Notes: a model not told the origin generated them from the sequence alone. DNA of 64,000 nucleotides from Enterococcus ureilyticus (GCF_001730315.1 NZ_MIKC01000034.1:124001-188000), one strand, 5' to 3'. Counted from the stretch's first letter, positions 9,201 through 19,516 are shown. Made by a program: numbers and translations.

Positions 9201-10412
9201 ATGAGTAAGCATGTCGTTATTTTGGGCGCTGGCTATGCCGGATTAAGAGCGCTCCATGAATTACAAAAAGGAAACAATGAGTTGAAAATCACATTGGTTG
9301 ATCAAAATGATTACCACTTTGAAGCAACAGATATCCACGAAGTTGCAGCAGGAATCCAAACGTCAGAAAGAATTACTTATCCAATCAAAGATGTTGTAAA
9401 ATCAGCATGTACGACGTTTGTACAAGGTAGAGTGGAAAAAATCGATAGTGAAAATCAACTTGTTCATTTGAAAGATCAAGAAGCGATTTCTTACGATTAT
9501 TTGATCGTAGCTTTAGGTTATGAATCAGAATCATTTGGTATTCCAGGTGTTGAAGAATTCTCATTAAAAATGGTCGATATTCCGACATCAGAAAAAGTCT
9601 ATCAACATTTAACAGAACAAATGAAAGCATACAAAGAAACAAAAGATGAAAATTACCTAAAAATCGTGGTTTGCGGTGCAGGTTTCACTGGGATCGAATT
9701 ATTAGGTTCATTGCATGAAGGCAAGAAAAAACTAGCTGAAATCGCAGGTGTTGAGCCTGACAAGATTCAATTGTATTGTGTTGAGGCTGTGACTCGTTTA
9801 TTGCCAATGTTTAGTGAAAAATTAGGTGGTTACGGAATCGATCATTTGAAAAAATGGGGTGTTAATTTCTTAGTTGGAAAGCCAATCAAAGAGATCAAAC
9901 AAGATACGGTTGTTTATTTAGATAATCAAGAAACAAATGAATTAAATGAATTAACAGCAAAAACAATCATTTGGACAACTGGTGTCAGTGGCAGTCATGT
10001 TGTTGGTGATTCTGGTTTTGCAGCAAAACGTGGACGTGTGATGGTTAAACCAGACTTAACAGATGCAGATCATGAGAATGTCTACATTATCGGTGACTGC
10101 TCTGCTGTGATGGATAAAGAATCAAATCGACCTTATCCGACAACTGCACAAATTTCACTTAAAATGGGTGAACACGCAGGTAAGAACATCAAAGCCCAGT
10201 TAAAAGGAGAACCTACGAAAGAGTTTACGTTTAAATCGCTAGGTTCTGTCGCTTCTATTGGCAATAGTCATGCGTTTGGTGTTGTTGGTAAAATGGAAGT
10301 CAAAGGCTACCCAGCTTCATTCATTAAAAAAGCAATCATGGATCGTTCTTTATTTGAGACAGGTGGAGTGAAAGAAGTGTTAGCTAAAGGTCGTTTTGAT
10401 TTTTACCGTTAA
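9201..10412 (+). CDS. ndh: Type II NADH:quinone oxidoreductase
   Basis: Single-subunit, non-proton-pumping NADH dehydrogenase of 403 residues that passes electrons from NADH to membrane quinone. FAD-binding dinucleotide fold at the start (VVILGAGYAGLRAL), NAD-binding fold near residue 155 (VVCGAGFTGIELLG), the conserved YDYLIVALG stretch and the late FAD motif VYIIGDCSAV are all present, and the C-terminal part is hydrophobic/amphipathic for membrane contact. RBS AGAGGGGA precedes the ATG. With menA and cydABDC this completes a short aerobic electron transport chain. Confidence 0.93.
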   Translation: MSKHVVILGAGYAGLRALHELQKGNNELKITLVDQNDYHFEATDIHEVAAGIQTSERITYPIKDVVKSACTTFVQGRVEKIDSENQLVHLKDQEAISYDYLIVALGYESESFGIPGVEEFSLKMVDIPTSEKVYQHLTEQMKAYKETKDENYLKIVVCGAGFTGIELLGSLHEGKKKLAEIAGVEPDKIQLYCVEAVTRLLPMFSEKLGGYGIDHLKKWGVNFLVGKPIKEIKQDTVVYLDNQETNELNELTAKTIIWTTGVSGSHVVGDSGFAAKRGRVMVKPDLTDADHENVYIIGDCSAVMDKESNRPYPTTAQISLKMGEHAGKNIKAQLKGEPTKEFTFKSLGSVASIGNSHAFGVVGKMEVKGYPASFIKKAIMDRSLFETGGVKEVLAKGRFDFYR

Positions 10413-10426
10413 AGAGAAAATTGTAG

Positions 10427-10718
10427 TATAATAAAATCAATCGAAATGCAACGAAGGGTTCCAAGTAGAAAGTTGTTTTGAAATGACAGAAAGTCAACGG
10501 CTGCTGGAAGTTGGCCAAAACAACATTTTGAATTACAAATCTGGAGCATGGTGTTTATTCGGGTGAGATCCGTTAACGTCTTTTGAGAGGAAATTATTAT
10601 TTAATTTCAACTATGGGTGGTACCGCGTGTAAGGATACGTTCAAGACAAAATCATAGGATTTGTCTTGTCGTTTATTCGTCCCTGACAGTCTATTTTTGA
10701 TTGTCAGGGACTTTTTTA
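10427..10718 (+). promoter_or_regulatory. T-box riboswitch, probable tyrosine specificity
   Basis: A TATAAT (10427-10432) precedes the leader. The conserved T-box core GGTGGTACCGCG is at 10616-10627. On the 3' side of stem I the segment TTGAATTACAAATCTGG contains a candidate specifier TAC (Tyr) at 10534-10536, the usual distance before the stem I end. CGTCCCT near 10678 can pair with the T-box to form the antiterminator, competing with the terminator just downstream. An extra hairpin (10642-10668) lies between them. T-box control of NhaC-family transporters by tyrosine is known in Firmicutes; the codon assignment here is by eye. Confidence 0.88.
10679..10718 (+). terminator. T-box-controlled terminator
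   Basis: TCCCTGACA and TGTCAGGGA form a 9-bp stem followed by CTTTTTTATTTTT. The left arm overlaps the sequence needed for the antiterminator, as in standard T-box leaders. Confidence 0.88.
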
Positions 10719-10758
10719 TTTTTAAAACGTCAAATTGACAGGAAAAAGGGGATTTTAG

Positions 10759-12141
10759 ATGAACAAAGAGTTAAGCGTCAAAGAAGCATTTATTGTATTT
10801 CTATCATTATTATTGATTATTAGTATTTGTGTGATCGGCATCGGTATGAGTCCGATTTTCCCAGTGTTATGCGCTTTAGGCTTATTAATAGCTTGGAGTA
10901 AGTGGCGGCAAGCTTCCTGGGATAAGATTCATGAAGGGATCATTGAAGGGGTTAAAACAGGAATCGTTCCGATGGTCATATTTATTTTGATCGGTGCCTT
11001 GATTGCAGTTTGGATTGCTAGTGGTGTGATTCCAACCATGATGTACGCTGGATTTTCTGTGATTAGCACCACGATTTTTTTACCATCGGCCTTTGTTAGT
11101 TGTGCAGTAGTGGGGATTTCGATTGGCAGTGCCTTTACTACTGTTTCAACAATTGGCTTGGCTTTAATGGGGATGGGAATCTCAATGGGGTTCAATTCTG
11201 CGATACTAGCCGGAGCGATCATTTCAGGTGCTGTTTTTGGTGATAAAATGTCGCCGCTCTCTGATACGACCAATTTAGCTTCTGCGGTTGCCGGAGCAGA
11301 TTTATTTAAACATATTCGAAATATGATGTGGACGACCGTTCCAGCCTTTATTCTTTCGTTTATGCTATATGCAATTATTGGCTTTCAAACAAAAATTGGG
11401 CAAACAATGATTGAAACAAACCAATTTTTAGAAGTCTTACAAGAAAATTTTTCGATTAGCTGGTGGGCGCTTTTACCGATTCTGCTGCTAGTTTTTTGTT
11501 CAATCAAACGGGTTCCAGCTATTGCTTCATTATTGGTCACGATTTTAGTTTCAAGTGTGATGTATTTGTTTCAAGAAAAGACGGTTGATTTAAAACAATT
11601 GAGTACGATAATCGAAAATGGGTTTGTTTCAGAAACAGGAATGGAACAAATTGATGCTTTGTTGACTAGAGGGGGGATTCAAAGTATGATGTGGTCAGTC
11701 TCATTGATTCTTTTAACATTGTCATTGGGCGGGTTATTGATGAAAATGGACGTGATCACTGTTTTGATGGCGCCGCTTGCTGCTAAGTTGAAATCAACAG
11801 GTAGTTTAGTAGCTGCGACAGTTTTCAGTGGTGCCTTGGCTAATTTAATGATCGGAGAGCAGTATCTATCCATCATTTTACCTGGCCGTGCTTTTAAAGA
11901 AAGTTATGATAAATCAGGTCTTGCCCCAGAAGTTTTGTCACGCGCCTTGGAAGATTCTGGAACAGTTCTAAATTCATTGATTCCTTGGGGAGTAAGCGGA
12001 GTATTCATGGCAAGTACACTGCAAGTGGCTACATTAGATTATGCACCATTTAGTTTCTTTATTTTATTCTGTCCGATTTTGTCGATTTTTTCTGGTATAA
12101 CTGGAATTGGGATTCGTAAACAAGCATCTTTGGTAGAATAA
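10759..12141 (+). CDS. nhaC: NhaC-family Na+/H+ antiporter-like transporter, probable tyrosine transporter
   Basis: Polytopic membrane protein of 460 residues with about eleven to twelve helices and the NhaC-type repeats (GAIISGAVFGDKMSPLSDTTNLAS; later LEDSGTVLNSLIPWGVSGVFM). NhaC relatives exchange Na+ or H+ and in some cases malate/lactate or amino acids. The leader is a T-box with a Tyr-like specifier, which suggests that this copy moves tyrosine or a related amine rather than acting in general sodium homeostasis. RBS AAAAAGGGGA sits before the ATG. Transport substrate is inferred only from the riboswitch. Confidence 0.8.
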   Translation: MNKELSVKEAFIVFLSLLLIISICVIGIGMSPIFPVLCALGLLIAWSKWRQASWDKIHEGIIEGVKTGIVPMVIFILIGALIAVWIASGVIPTMMYAGFSVISTTIFLPSAFVSCAVVGISIGSAFTTVSTIGLALMGMGISMGFNSAILAGAIISGAVFGDKMSPLSDTTNLASAVAGADLFKHIRNMMWTTVPAFILSFMLYAIIGFQTKIGQTMIETNQFLEVLQENFSISWWALLPILLLVFCSIKRVPAIASLLVTILVSSVMYLFQEKTVDLKQLSTIIENGFVSETGMEQIDALLTRGGIQSMMWSVSLILLTLSLGGLLMKMDVITVLMAPLAAKLKSTGSLVAATVFSGALANLMIGEQYLSIILPGRAFKESYDKSGLAPEVLSRALEDSGTVLNSLIPWGVSGVFMASTLQVATLDYAPFSFFILFCPILSIFSGITGIGIRKQASLVE

Positions 12142-12209
12142 GTAATGCGAATAAAGGCGTGTGTTTATTCAAAATCATTAAAATTTTAAGAGAAACAATG
12201 GGGGTACTT

Positions 12210-12236
12210 TTGTTCGGCTCTATTTTTAGGTATAAT
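12210..12236 (+). promoter_or_regulatory. Candidate ftsK promoter
   Basis: TTGTTC (12210-12215) and TATAAT (12231-12236), spaced by 15 bp, lie 29 bp before the ftsK start. The -10 is consensus; the spacing is short. Confidence 0.45.
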
Positions 12237-12264
12237 GGATACTGATTGAAAAGAGGGATGTTAC

Positions 12265-14640
12265 ATGGCACAAAAACGGAAAAGTGCAAAAAAGAAAAAA
12301 ACTAAAAAGCAACTACAACAGCAGGAGCATCTTAATTTCATTTTTCTCGGTATCTTTTTTATCTTCTTTGGATTATTTGGATTATTAAAATTAGGATTCC
12401 TTGGCACATTGATTGCCAACGGTTTACGTGTGGTCATAGGAAATACTTTTTCAATAGCAGCTATTTTACTCATGCTTTATGGGCTGTCATTAGTAATCTT
12501 TGGGAAAGAATTTCCAATTAAAAAAAGTCGCCCAATCATTGGTGGGTTGATCATTTACTTAGGGGTTTTACTATTTTTACATGCTTACATGTTCCGCAAT
12601 GTAGGAACTCAGTCACCTGATATTATTGGAACTACTTGGGATTTTCTTCGAATTGACTTAAAGAGAAGTACCGTGGCTGAAAATGTTGGCGGTGGAATGA
12701 TCGGTGCGCTCTTGTATAGTGGGACATTTTTCTTAGTTGCTCAATTTGGTAGTTATTTAATTGCGGGATTACTTGTATTGTTTGGGGCATTTTTAATCAG
12801 TATGCTCGATTTTCAGCAAGTGATGAACGGCCTACAGATTGTCAGAGAAAAAATTAGTGGCATAACAGCTAAAAGTAGTGAAAGACAAGCAGAAAAAGAA
12901 GCCAAACGAGCAGAAAAACGTGCAGCTAAACAAGTAAAAATGGAACAAATGGCGCAAGAACGTTTAAAAAATGATGTACGAGAATTAACACCAGGTGAAA
13001 AATTAGCGCATGAAGCTCGGGAACAAGAAGAAAAAGATTTACAAGAACCGGAGCAATTAACACTCGTTCCAATCGATAGCTTCCAAAGTCAGGCACAAGA
13101 ACCACTAACTCAGCCTAAAACAACGACTACTTCTGAACTAGAAGAAAGTGGCGAGTTAGATTTTGAGATTTCAGAAGAAGCCGAAGATCGTGACTATGAA
13201 CTGCCACCTTCAACCTTATTAGATTCGATCCCAGCCGCCGATCAAAGCGGAGAGTATCAAAAAATCGAAAAAAATATTGGCGTATTAGAACAAACTTTCA
13301 AAAGCTTCGGCGTAGATGCAAAAGTTGTCAAAGCCAGTCTGGGACCAGCTGTAACGAAGTTTGAGATTCAACCAGCTGTAGGAGTTAAAGTCAGTAAAGT
13401 AGTTAGTTTGACGGATGATATTGCCTTAGCGCTCGCGGCAAAAGATGTCAGGATGGAAGCGCCGATCCCAGGGAAATCATTGATCGGGATCGAAGTGCCC
13501 AATAGCACAGTTAGCACAGTATCATTTAGAGATATCATCGAAGCAGCTCCCAGCCATCCAGATAAATTACTAGAAGTACCACTTGGCCGCGATATTTCTG
13601 GTATGGTGCAGTCCGCAGATTTGGCAAAAATGCCTCACTTGCTGATTGCAGGATCGACCGGAAGTGGGAAATCAGTTGCGATTAATGGGATCATCTCCAG
13701 TATTTTAATGAGAGCAAAACCTCATGAAGTGAAACTGATGATGATCGATCCAAAAATGGTAGAATTAAATGTCTACAATGGGATTCCCCACTTACTTACA
13801 CCTGTTGTGACAAATCCAAGAAAAGCAGCTCAGGCTTTACAAAAAGTTGTACAGGAAATGGAATTCAGGTATGAAAAATTCGCCGCTGCAGGTGTCCGAA
13901 ATATTTCTGGGTATAATGAATTAGTTATTCAAAAAAACCTTGAAGATGGCGAAAATCGTCCGATTTTACCATTCATTGTTGTAATCGTTGACGAGTTAGC
14001 CGATTTGATGATGGTAGCGAGTAATGAAGTGGAAGATGCAATCATCCGTTTAGCCCAAATGGCACGTGCGGCTGGGATCCACATGATTTTGGCAACACAA
14101 AGACCAAGTGTCGATGTCATCACAGGAATCATCAAAGCAAATGTTCCGTCAAGGATGGCATTTGCCGTTTCAAGTGGAACCGATTCTAGAACGATCATCG
14201 ACAGTAATGGAGCGGAAAAACTATTAGGCCGAGGGGACATGTTGTTCCTACCAATGGGTGAGAACAAACCGATTCGTGTTCAAGGAGCGTTTATTTCAGA
14301 TCATGAAGTTGAACGTGTTGTGGCATTTGTGACCGAACAGCAAGAGGCTGATTACCAAGAGAGCATGATGCCGACAGAAGAAGATACAATGAGTAACGGT
14401 TCAAGTGATACACCACAAGATGATTTGTACGAAGAGGCGAAAGCATTGGTGGTAGAAATGCAAACAGCCAGTATTTCATTATTGCAAAGAAGATTTAGAA
14501 TTGGTTACAACAGAGCAGCTCGTATAGTAGATGAATTAGAAGAGCATGGTGTGATTGGACCATCAGAAGGCAGCAAACCAAGGAAAGTCTTTCTTGAACC
14601 GATGCCAGAAGATGCACCAATCGATCATGGATCAGAGTAA
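12265..14640 (+). CDS. ftsK: DNA translocase FtsK/SpoIIIE family
   Basis: Double-strand DNA motor that clears chromosome DNA from the closing septum. The 791-residue protein has a basic N-terminus, four or five membrane helices within residues 25-185, a charged linker rich in Glu/Lys/Gln (about 205-330) and the C-terminal motor with Walker [10 protein letters not shown] near residue 463, Walker B-type [14 protein letters not shown], and a gamma winged-helix domain ([23 protein letters not shown]) for KOPS-like site reading. Length and order match Gram-positive FtsK/SpoIIIE. It stands alone with its own promoter and terminator. Confidence 0.95.
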   Translation: MAQKRKSAKKKKTKKQLQQQEHLNFIFLGIFFIFFGLFGLLKLGFLGTLIANGLRVVIGNTFSIAAILLMLYGLSLVIFGKEFPIKKSRPIIGGLIIYLGVLLFLHAYMFRNVGTQSPDIIGTTWDFLRIDLKRSTVAENVGGGMIGALLYSGTFFLVAQFGSYLIAGLLVLFGAFLISMLDFQQVMNGLQIVREKISGITAKSSERQAEKEAKRAEKRAAKQVKMEQMAQERLKNDVRELTPGEKLAHEAREQEEKDLQEPEQLTLVPIDSFQSQAQEPLTQPKTTTTSELEESGELDFEISEEAEDRDYELPPSTLLDSIPAADQSGEYQKIEKNIGVLEQTFKSFGVDAKVVKASLGPAVTKFEIQPAVGVKVSKVVSLTDDIALALAAKDVRMEAPIPGKSLIGIEVPNSTVSTVSFRDIIEAAPSHPDKLLEVPLGRDISGMVQSADLAKMPHLLIAGSTGSGKSVAINGIISSILMRAKPHEVKLMMIDPKMVELNVYNGIPHLLTPVVTNPRKAAQALQKVVQEMEFRYEKFAAAGVRNISGYNELVIQKNLEDGENRPILPFIVVIVDELADLMMVASNEVEDAIIRLAQMARAAGIHMILATQRPSVDVITGIIKANVPSRMAFAVSSGTDSRTIIDSNGAEKLLGRGDMLFLPMGENKPIRVQGAFISDHEVERVVAFVTEQQEADYQESMMPTEEDTMSNGSSDTPQDDLYEEAKALVVEMQTASISLLQRRFRIGYNRAARIVDELEEHGVIGPSEGSKPRKVFLEPMPEDAPIDHGSE

Positions 14641-14652
14641 GAATGTTGAAAA

Positions 14653-14690
14653 AGTGGGGTGAGCAGAAAAGCTGACTCCATTTTTTATTT
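14653..14690 (+). terminator. Terminator after ftsK
   Basis: AGTGGGGTGAGC pairs with GCTGACTCCATT around AGAAAA, with one mismatch and G.T pairs, followed by TTTTTTATTT. Confidence 0.75.
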
Positions 14691-14742
14691 ATTAAAGACG
14701 AAACAATGGATGCTATATGTACACAGTTTCTCTAAAGAGGTT

Positions 14743-14769
14743 TGCCATAAATGTAAACTTTGGTATAAT
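14743..14769 (+). promoter_or_regulatory. Candidate promoter of the GntR gene
   Basis: TTGCCA (14743-14748) and TATAAT (14764-14769), 15 bp apart. A leader of about 130 nt follows with no recognised structure. Confidence 0.4.
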
Positions 14770-14904
14770 GTACAAAATACTATAGAACAGATGGATAAAT
14801 TGCTAATTAAAGTATAAATGCGATTAGAATTAAGGAATTCGCAATACAAGACGAATAAACTAAAATAAAACGATACACTAATAAATTATATAAGGATGGA
14901 GAAT

Positions 14905-15606
14905 ATGAGAAGAAAAAGCGTATTATATCTAGACGTGGCAGAACAAATCAAATCAGATATCATGAACGGCACATATCCTGTAGGTTCCTTGTTACCAACA
15001 GAAGCAGAGCTTGAACGATTATTTGATGTAAGCAAGATAACGGTTCGTCGAGCGATTGAATTATTATCTTCAGAAGAGTTAGTTGAAAAGAAAAGTGGTA
15101 AAGGAACAACTGTTTTGAGTAATCGTCCTTATAATAAATTGTCAAAAGCAGGAACATTTACAGAATATTTAAATGACTCAGGGCAAAAAGTAGCTAAGAA
15201 AATTCTGAAATTAGAGAAAGTAACTTTAGAGATTGATTCTCCAATCTATGCTTGTCTTGGAGCAGAGGCGATCAAGGTCGCTCGTCTTTACACGTTAGAT
15301 GATCGTCCTTATATCTTTTTTAATTATTATCTCCCAACAATTATGGCTGATGTGCCAGTAGAAGATTTTGAACAGGAGTCCTTATATCGTTTGATGGATC
15401 AACATGGCATCGAAATCATCAAGTTTGAGGATAGTTTTCAAACAGTAGAATTGACTAGTGAACAGCAAGAAACTCTAGCAACTTCCGAAAAAAATGGACT
15501 AAAAAGAATTCGTAAATCAGTTGGTCTTTCTGGTGAAATCGTTGAGTTCTCAGAAGCAATTTATAATACAGCTCTTTATCCGTATGTTATTGAATATGAA
15601 GCTTAA
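14905..15606 (+). CDS. GntR-family transcription regulator with UTRA domain
   Basis: A 233-residue regulator with an N-terminal winged helix (AEQIKSDIMNGTYPVGSLLPTE, then TVRRAIELL) and a C-terminal UTRA/HutC effector domain (residues about 90-230; pattern AIKVARLYTLDDRPYIFFNYYLP). UTRA proteins usually bind sugar phosphates or small metabolites and repress transport or catabolic genes. Start at 14905 is chosen because AAGGATGGAG lies just upstream; an in-frame ATG at 14896 overlaps that RBS. It is isolated by terminators on both sides, so its target is not obvious; the downstream ABC transporter is one possibility. Confidence 0.85.
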   Translation: MRRKSVLYLDVAEQIKSDIMNGTYPVGSLLPTEAELERLFDVSKITVRRAIELLSSEELVEKKSGKGTTVLSNRPYNKLSKAGTFTEYLNDSGQKVAKKILKLEKVTLEIDSPIYACLGAEAIKVARLYTLDDRPYIFFNYYLPTIMADVPVEDFEQESLYRLMDQHGIEIIKFEDSFQTVELTSEQQETLATSEKNGLKRIRKSVGLSGEIVEFSEAIYNTALYPYVIEYEA

Positions 15607-15611
15607 AGAAA

Positions 15612-15656
15612 TAACAGATTACTTACAAAAGTGTAAGCAATCTGTTATTTTTTTCT
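15612..15656 (+). terminator. Terminator after the GntR gene
   Basis: AACAGATT ... AATCTGTT with an inner CTTAC/GTAAG extension, followed by ATTTTTTTC. Confidence 0.85.
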
Positions 15657-15714
15657 ATGGTGTGTTCGTTGTAATTGGATTAGACTAAAACAGTAGAGAA
15701 AAGGAGCGATGATG

Positions 15715-16464
15715 ATGTTACAAGTAGAAAATTTAACGAAAACATATGGAACTGAAATCAAATATGAAGCACTAAAAGGATTGGATTTAACGGTAAATGA
15801 CAGTGAATTTATCGGAATTATGGGTCCTTCTGGAAGTGGAAAGAGTACTTTTTTGAATCTTTTAGCAACAATCGATCAGCCGACATCAGGACAGATTTTA
15901 ATGAATGGCAAAGACCCTAATCAACTAAATCAAGAAGAAATTGCGAAATTCAGACGAAGAGAGCTAGGCTTTATTTTTCAAAGTTTCAATTTGATGCCAA
16001 CGTTGACTGTAGAAGAGAATATTATTTTACCATTAACCTTGGATGGGGAAAAAATTTCAGTGATGAAACGACAGCTCAATCTTTTAGCGGATCGCTTAGG
16101 AATTGCACCGTTGCTGAAAAAACGCATTGCAGAAATTTCAGGAGGCCAAGCTCAACGTGTGGCTGTCGCTCGTGCAATGATCCATCAACCCCAACTATTA
16201 TTGGCAGATGAGCCAACAGGAAATCTAGATACAAAATCATCAAAAGATGTCATGCAATTATTACAACAATTAAATGAAGAAGAAAAAGCTACGATTTTAA
16301 TGGTAACCCATGATCCTTTAGCTGCCAGTTATTGCAAGCGAATCGTTTTTATCAAAGACGGTGAATTGATCGATGAGATCCATCACAATGGAAATCAAAA
16401 GATGTTTTACGATGAAATCATGGTGAAACTATCTGAGATTGAAGGTGTTGATAATGAGTTTTAG
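15715..16464 (+). CDS. BceA-type ABC transporter ATPase (peptide-antibiotic resistance)
   Basis: ATP-binding subunit of 249 residues (from the third of three tandem ATGs, which has the best spacing, 8 bases, to AAGGAG at 15701-15706). Walker A GPSGSGKST near residue 38, FIFQSFNLMP (Q-loop), signature ISGGQAQRVAVARA, Walker B LLLADEPTGNLD and the H-loop VTHDP are all intact. This MacB/LolD-like class with a 10-helix partner belongs to BceAB transporters that protect against bacitracin and related lipid II-cycle antibiotics. The permease gene overlaps by 11 bp. No histidine kinase/response regulator pair is adjacent, so it would be an orphan module. Confidence 0.88.
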   Translation: MLQVENLTKTYGTEIKYEALKGLDLTVNDSEFIGIMGPSGSGKSTFLNLLATIDQPTSGQILMNGKDPNQLNQEEIAKFRRRELGFIFQSFNLMPTLTVEENIILPLTLDGEKISVMKRQLNLLADRLGIAPLLKKRIAEISGGQAQRVAVARAMIHQPQLLLADEPTGNLDTKSSKDVMQLLQQLNEEEKATILMVTHDPLAASYCKRIVFIKDGELIDEIHHNGNQKMFYDEIMVKLSEIEGVDNEF

Positions 16465-18277
16465 TCAATTTGTCATTCGAAATACTTTAAGAAATAAACA
16501 TTTATACATGGCATATTTTTTAAGCACACTTTTTTCAGTGATGGTCTTCTTCACCTTTACCGTGTTTGCGTTTCACCCGTCATTAGCTGATGGCTTGAAT
16601 GATAAGGCACAAATCGGTATGTTAGCAGCTGCAATCATTATTTATGGCTTTGCCTTTTTCTTTGTCCTATACTCCATGGATGTCTTCATCCAGTCTAGAA
16701 AAAAAGAATTTGGTCTATTAATGATCCAGGGAATGAGCCCGAAGCAACTAAAAAAAATGGTTTTTATTGAGAATTTAGTTATTGGTTTTTTTGCTACGAT
16801 CATTGGTAGCTTGGCTGGAGTTGGCTTTTCACAGGTGATTTTATGGTTGAGTAATAAATTGATGCATGTCAGTTTCGGTTTCTATTTTCCAACACAAGCA
16901 CTAGGGTTAACGATTATTTCTTTTGCAGCCTTATTTTTAGCTATTTCGTTTTTCATTCAGTTTCGTTTACCAAAGTTAAGTTTACAAGAATTGTTAAAAG
17001 CAGGTGACTTGGGTAAAGGCACGATCCAAAGCTCGCGAGTTAAAACGATGTTAGCGATCGTTTTGATCGGTGCAGGTTATGCAATTGCTCTATTAGTTAA
17101 AGGCATGTTAGTTCCCTTTGTCATGATCCCTGTGATTTTTCTAGTAGTTGCAGGTACGCGTTTTTTATTCAATCAATTAAGTGTTTCAGTTATTGAGCGT
17201 TTAAAAAAGAAACAAGCTATTTTTTGGAAAAAAACGAATATGGTGGTTTTTTCAGATTTAGCTTTCCGTATGAAAGACAATGCCCGCTCTTTTTTCTTAG
17301 TATCGATTATTTCGACAGTGGCATTTGCTGCAATCGGAACGCTATATGGGTTTCAAAATATGATCTTAGATGGAATGAAGCAAGTGCCATATGAATTTCA
17401 ACTCACTGGAACAGCTGAGGAAACAGCTGGGATAAAACAGACCTTTACCCAATTGTTAGCGGATAGAGGGATACAAGTGGATGAGGGAGAAGCAACGATT
17501 TATACAAATGCTGAGCAAATTGATGTGATCAAAGAATCTGACTATAATCATCTTGCAAAATTAGCGAACAAACCAACGATTCAAACCCAAGGGAACGCTG
17601 TTCAATTGCGACTAGCGAATGAAATCGGCATACAAGAAGTAACAATAAATGAAGTGAAACTGCCAGACGAGGTAACGTTACCTGTCACTAAAACAGAAAA
17701 ATCGGCGGTCGTCTCAGCCTATGCCACAACGGTCATCGTACCAGATGAGACTAAGCTACAAAGTTTGGAAAATACGATAACGACTGTTTGGCAGCCTAAA
17801 AATGCTAGTTACGATGAACTGGTTTCTGTGGGTAAGTTCCAAGAGAAAAATCCACTTTTGATGGCCAAAAGTTATTCGCAACAAACGATTACAAATGAAT
17901 ATGCACCAATTTTATTTGTGGGAATCTTTATCGGAATTGTCTTCTTTGTTTCTGCCGGCAGCTTCTTATATTTCAGATTATATAGTGATATGGACGCCGA
18001 CGTTGAGAAATTCAAGATGATTTACAAAATGGGGTTAGCGAAAAAAGAATTGAAGAAAATGATTTATCAGCAAGTGGGAATCCTGTTCTTTACACCGATT
18101 ATTGTCTCGGTGATTCACGGAGCTGTGGCTTTGACTGCGATGTATCATATGTTTAATCAAGGGATGCAAATAGCTGGTTGGCAAGTATTAGGGATGTTTA
18201 TCGTGATTCAAATCATCTACTATCTAATTGCTCGTGTCTTTTATTTCAAAAAAGTTTATCGATTGGTTCAAGCTTAG
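16454..18277 (+). CDS. BceB-type ABC transporter permease
   Basis: Permease of 607 residues from ATG 16454, preceded by GAAGGTG (the frame continues up to a TTG at 16439 with no RBS for it). Helices group as one, then three, two, one and three, with a large extracellular region at about residues 300-480 that in BceB proteins binds the peptide target. N-terminal pattern FSQFVIRNTLRNK and the conserved QSRKKEFGLLMIQGM stretch identify the family. In E. faecalis one BceAB-type pair acts in detoxification and is controlled by an unlinked two-component system; the same may hold here. Substrate not proven. Confidence 0.88.
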   Translation: MSFSQFVIRNTLRNKHLYMAYFLSTLFSVMVFFTFTVFAFHPSLADGLNDKAQIGMLAAAIIIYGFAFFFVLYSMDVFIQSRKKEFGLLMIQGMSPKQLKKMVFIENLVIGFFATIIGSLAGVGFSQVILWLSNKLMHVSFGFYFPTQALGLTIISFAALFLAISFFIQFRLPKLSLQELLKAGDLGKGTIQSSRVKTMLAIVLIGAGYAIALLVKGMLVPFVMIPVIFLVVAGTRFLFNQLSVSVIERLKKKQAIFWKKTNMVVFSDLAFRMKDNARSFFLVSIISTVAFAAIGTLYGFQNMILDGMKQVPYEFQLTGTAEETAGIKQTFTQLLADRGIQVDEGEATIYTNAEQIDVIKESDYNHLAKLANKPTIQTQGNAVQLRLANEIGIQEVTINEVKLPDEVTLPVTKTEKSAVVSAYATTVIVPDETKLQSLENTITTVWQPKNASYDELVSVGKFQEKNPLLMAKSYSQQTITNEYAPILFVGIFIGIVFFVSAGSFLYFRLYSDMDADVEKFKMIYKMGLAKKELKKMIYQQVGILFFTPIIVSVIHGAVALTAMYHMFNQGMQIAGWQVLGMFIVIQIIYYLIARVFYFKKVYRLVQA

Positions 18278-18286
18278 AAAAAAGAA

Positions 18287-18330
18287 AACCTCTGCAAACG
18301 AGTGAAGCGTTTGTAGAGGTTCTTTTCAAT
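18287..18330 (+). terminator. Terminator after the BceAB-type operon
   Basis: AACCTCTGCAAACG pairs with CGTTTGTAGAGGTT (one G.T) around AGTGAAG, followed by CTTTTC. Confidence 0.85.
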
Positions 18331-18384
18331 AAGTAGTAGTTTCAAAACTATAGAAACAAAGTGCTGTATAACCTAGAGAACATA

Positions 18385-18413
18385 TGGACAAATCGTGGAC
18401 AATAAGTTATAGT
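18385..18413 (+). promoter_or_regulatory. Candidate rlmN promoter
   Basis: TGGACA (18385-18390), 17-bp spacer, TATAGT (18408-18413), about 40 bp before the rlmN GTG start. Confidence 0.55.
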
Positions 18414-18451
18414 ATGAAGCGAATGTTTAGAAGAAATGAGGAAGAGAACTA

Positions 18452-19516
18452 GTGGAAAAAGCATCCATTTATGGTTTAACAAAAGAAGAACTGATCGCAT
18501 GGTTCATCGAACATGACGAAAGAAAGTTCCGGGCCACTCAAGTATGGGAATGGCTATATATCAAACGTGTCATGGCATTTAATGAAATGACAAATTTGTC
18601 AAAAGAGGTTATTGATTTATTAGAAGAAAACTTTATTATCAATCCATTGCGCCAAGTAATTATTCAAGAAGCGAAAGATGGTACTGTGAAATATCTTTTT
18701 GAGTTACCCGACAAAAATATGATCGAGACAGTTTTAATGCGTCAAGAATATGGGATGTCTGTTTGTGTGACGACTCAAGTTGGGTGTAATATTGGCTGTA
18801 CCTTCTGTGCCAGTGGCTTGCTAAAAAAACAACGTGATCTGACAGCAGGAGAAATCGTCGCCCAAATCATGTTAGTTCAACATTATTTTGACGAACGTGG
18901 ACAAGGTGAGCGAGTTAGCCATATTGTTGTAATGGGGATCGGTGAACCGTTTGATAACTATGATAACTTAATGAATTTCCTACATACGATCAATGATCCA
19001 AAAGGCTTAGCAATTGGCGCTCGTCATATTACAGTTTCAACAAGTGGATTAGTACCAAAAATCAAAGAATTTGCGAATAATGGCTTGCAAGTCAACTTAG
19101 CAATTTCTTTACATGCGCCAAATAATGATGTTCGTACATCGATCATGCGCATCAACCGTAGTTTTCCTATCGAAAAATTGATGGATGCAGTCGATGAGTA
19201 TTTGGAAAAAACAAATCGTCGAATTACGTTTGAGTATATCATGTTGAGTAATGTGAATGACCGTCCAGAACATGCCCAACAATTGGCTGATTTATTGAAG
19301 GATAAGAAGAAGTTAACCTTTGTTAACTTGATTCCATATAACCCAGTTAGTGAACATGACCAATATAGCCGTAGTGAAAAGGCAGATGTATTGAAATTCT
19401 ATGATATTTTAAAGAAAAATGGTGTCAACTGTGTGATTCGAAAAGAATATGGCACAGATATCGATGCTGCGTGCGGACAATTGAGAAGTAAACAAATAAA
19501 AAAAGCTAAACGATAG
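18452..19516 (+). CDS. rlmN: Dual-specificity RNA methyltransferase RlmN
   Basis: Radical-SAM enzyme that methylates C2 of A2503 in 23S rRNA and A37 in some tRNAs. The 354-residue protein has the CxxxCxxC cluster motif CNIGCTFC at Cys112, Cys116 and Cys119, the GMGEPxxN-like [12 protein letters not shown], and the late conserved Cys near [19 protein letters not shown] that acts in the two-cysteine mechanism. The GTG start is preceded by GAGGAAGAG. Loss of this gene is known to alter sensitivity to some ribosome drugs in other Gram-positives. Ends at a strong terminator. Confidence 0.95.
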   Translation: MEKASIYGLTKEELIAWFIEHDERKFRATQVWEWLYIKRVMAFNEMTNLSKEVIDLLEENFIINPLRQVIIQEAKDGTVKYLFELPDKNMIETVLMRQEYGMSVCVTTQVGCNIGCTFCASGLLKKQRDLTAGEIVAQIMLVQHYFDERGQGERVSHIVVMGIGEPFDNYDNLMNFLHTINDPKGLAIGARHITVSTSGLVPKIKEFANNGLQVNLAISLHAPNNDVRTSIMRINRSFPIEKLMDAVDEYLEKTNRRITFEYIMLSNVNDRPEHAQQLADLLKDKKKLTFVNLIPYNPVSEHDQYSRSEKADVLKFYDILKKNGVNCVIRKEYGTDIDAACGQLRSKQIKKAKR

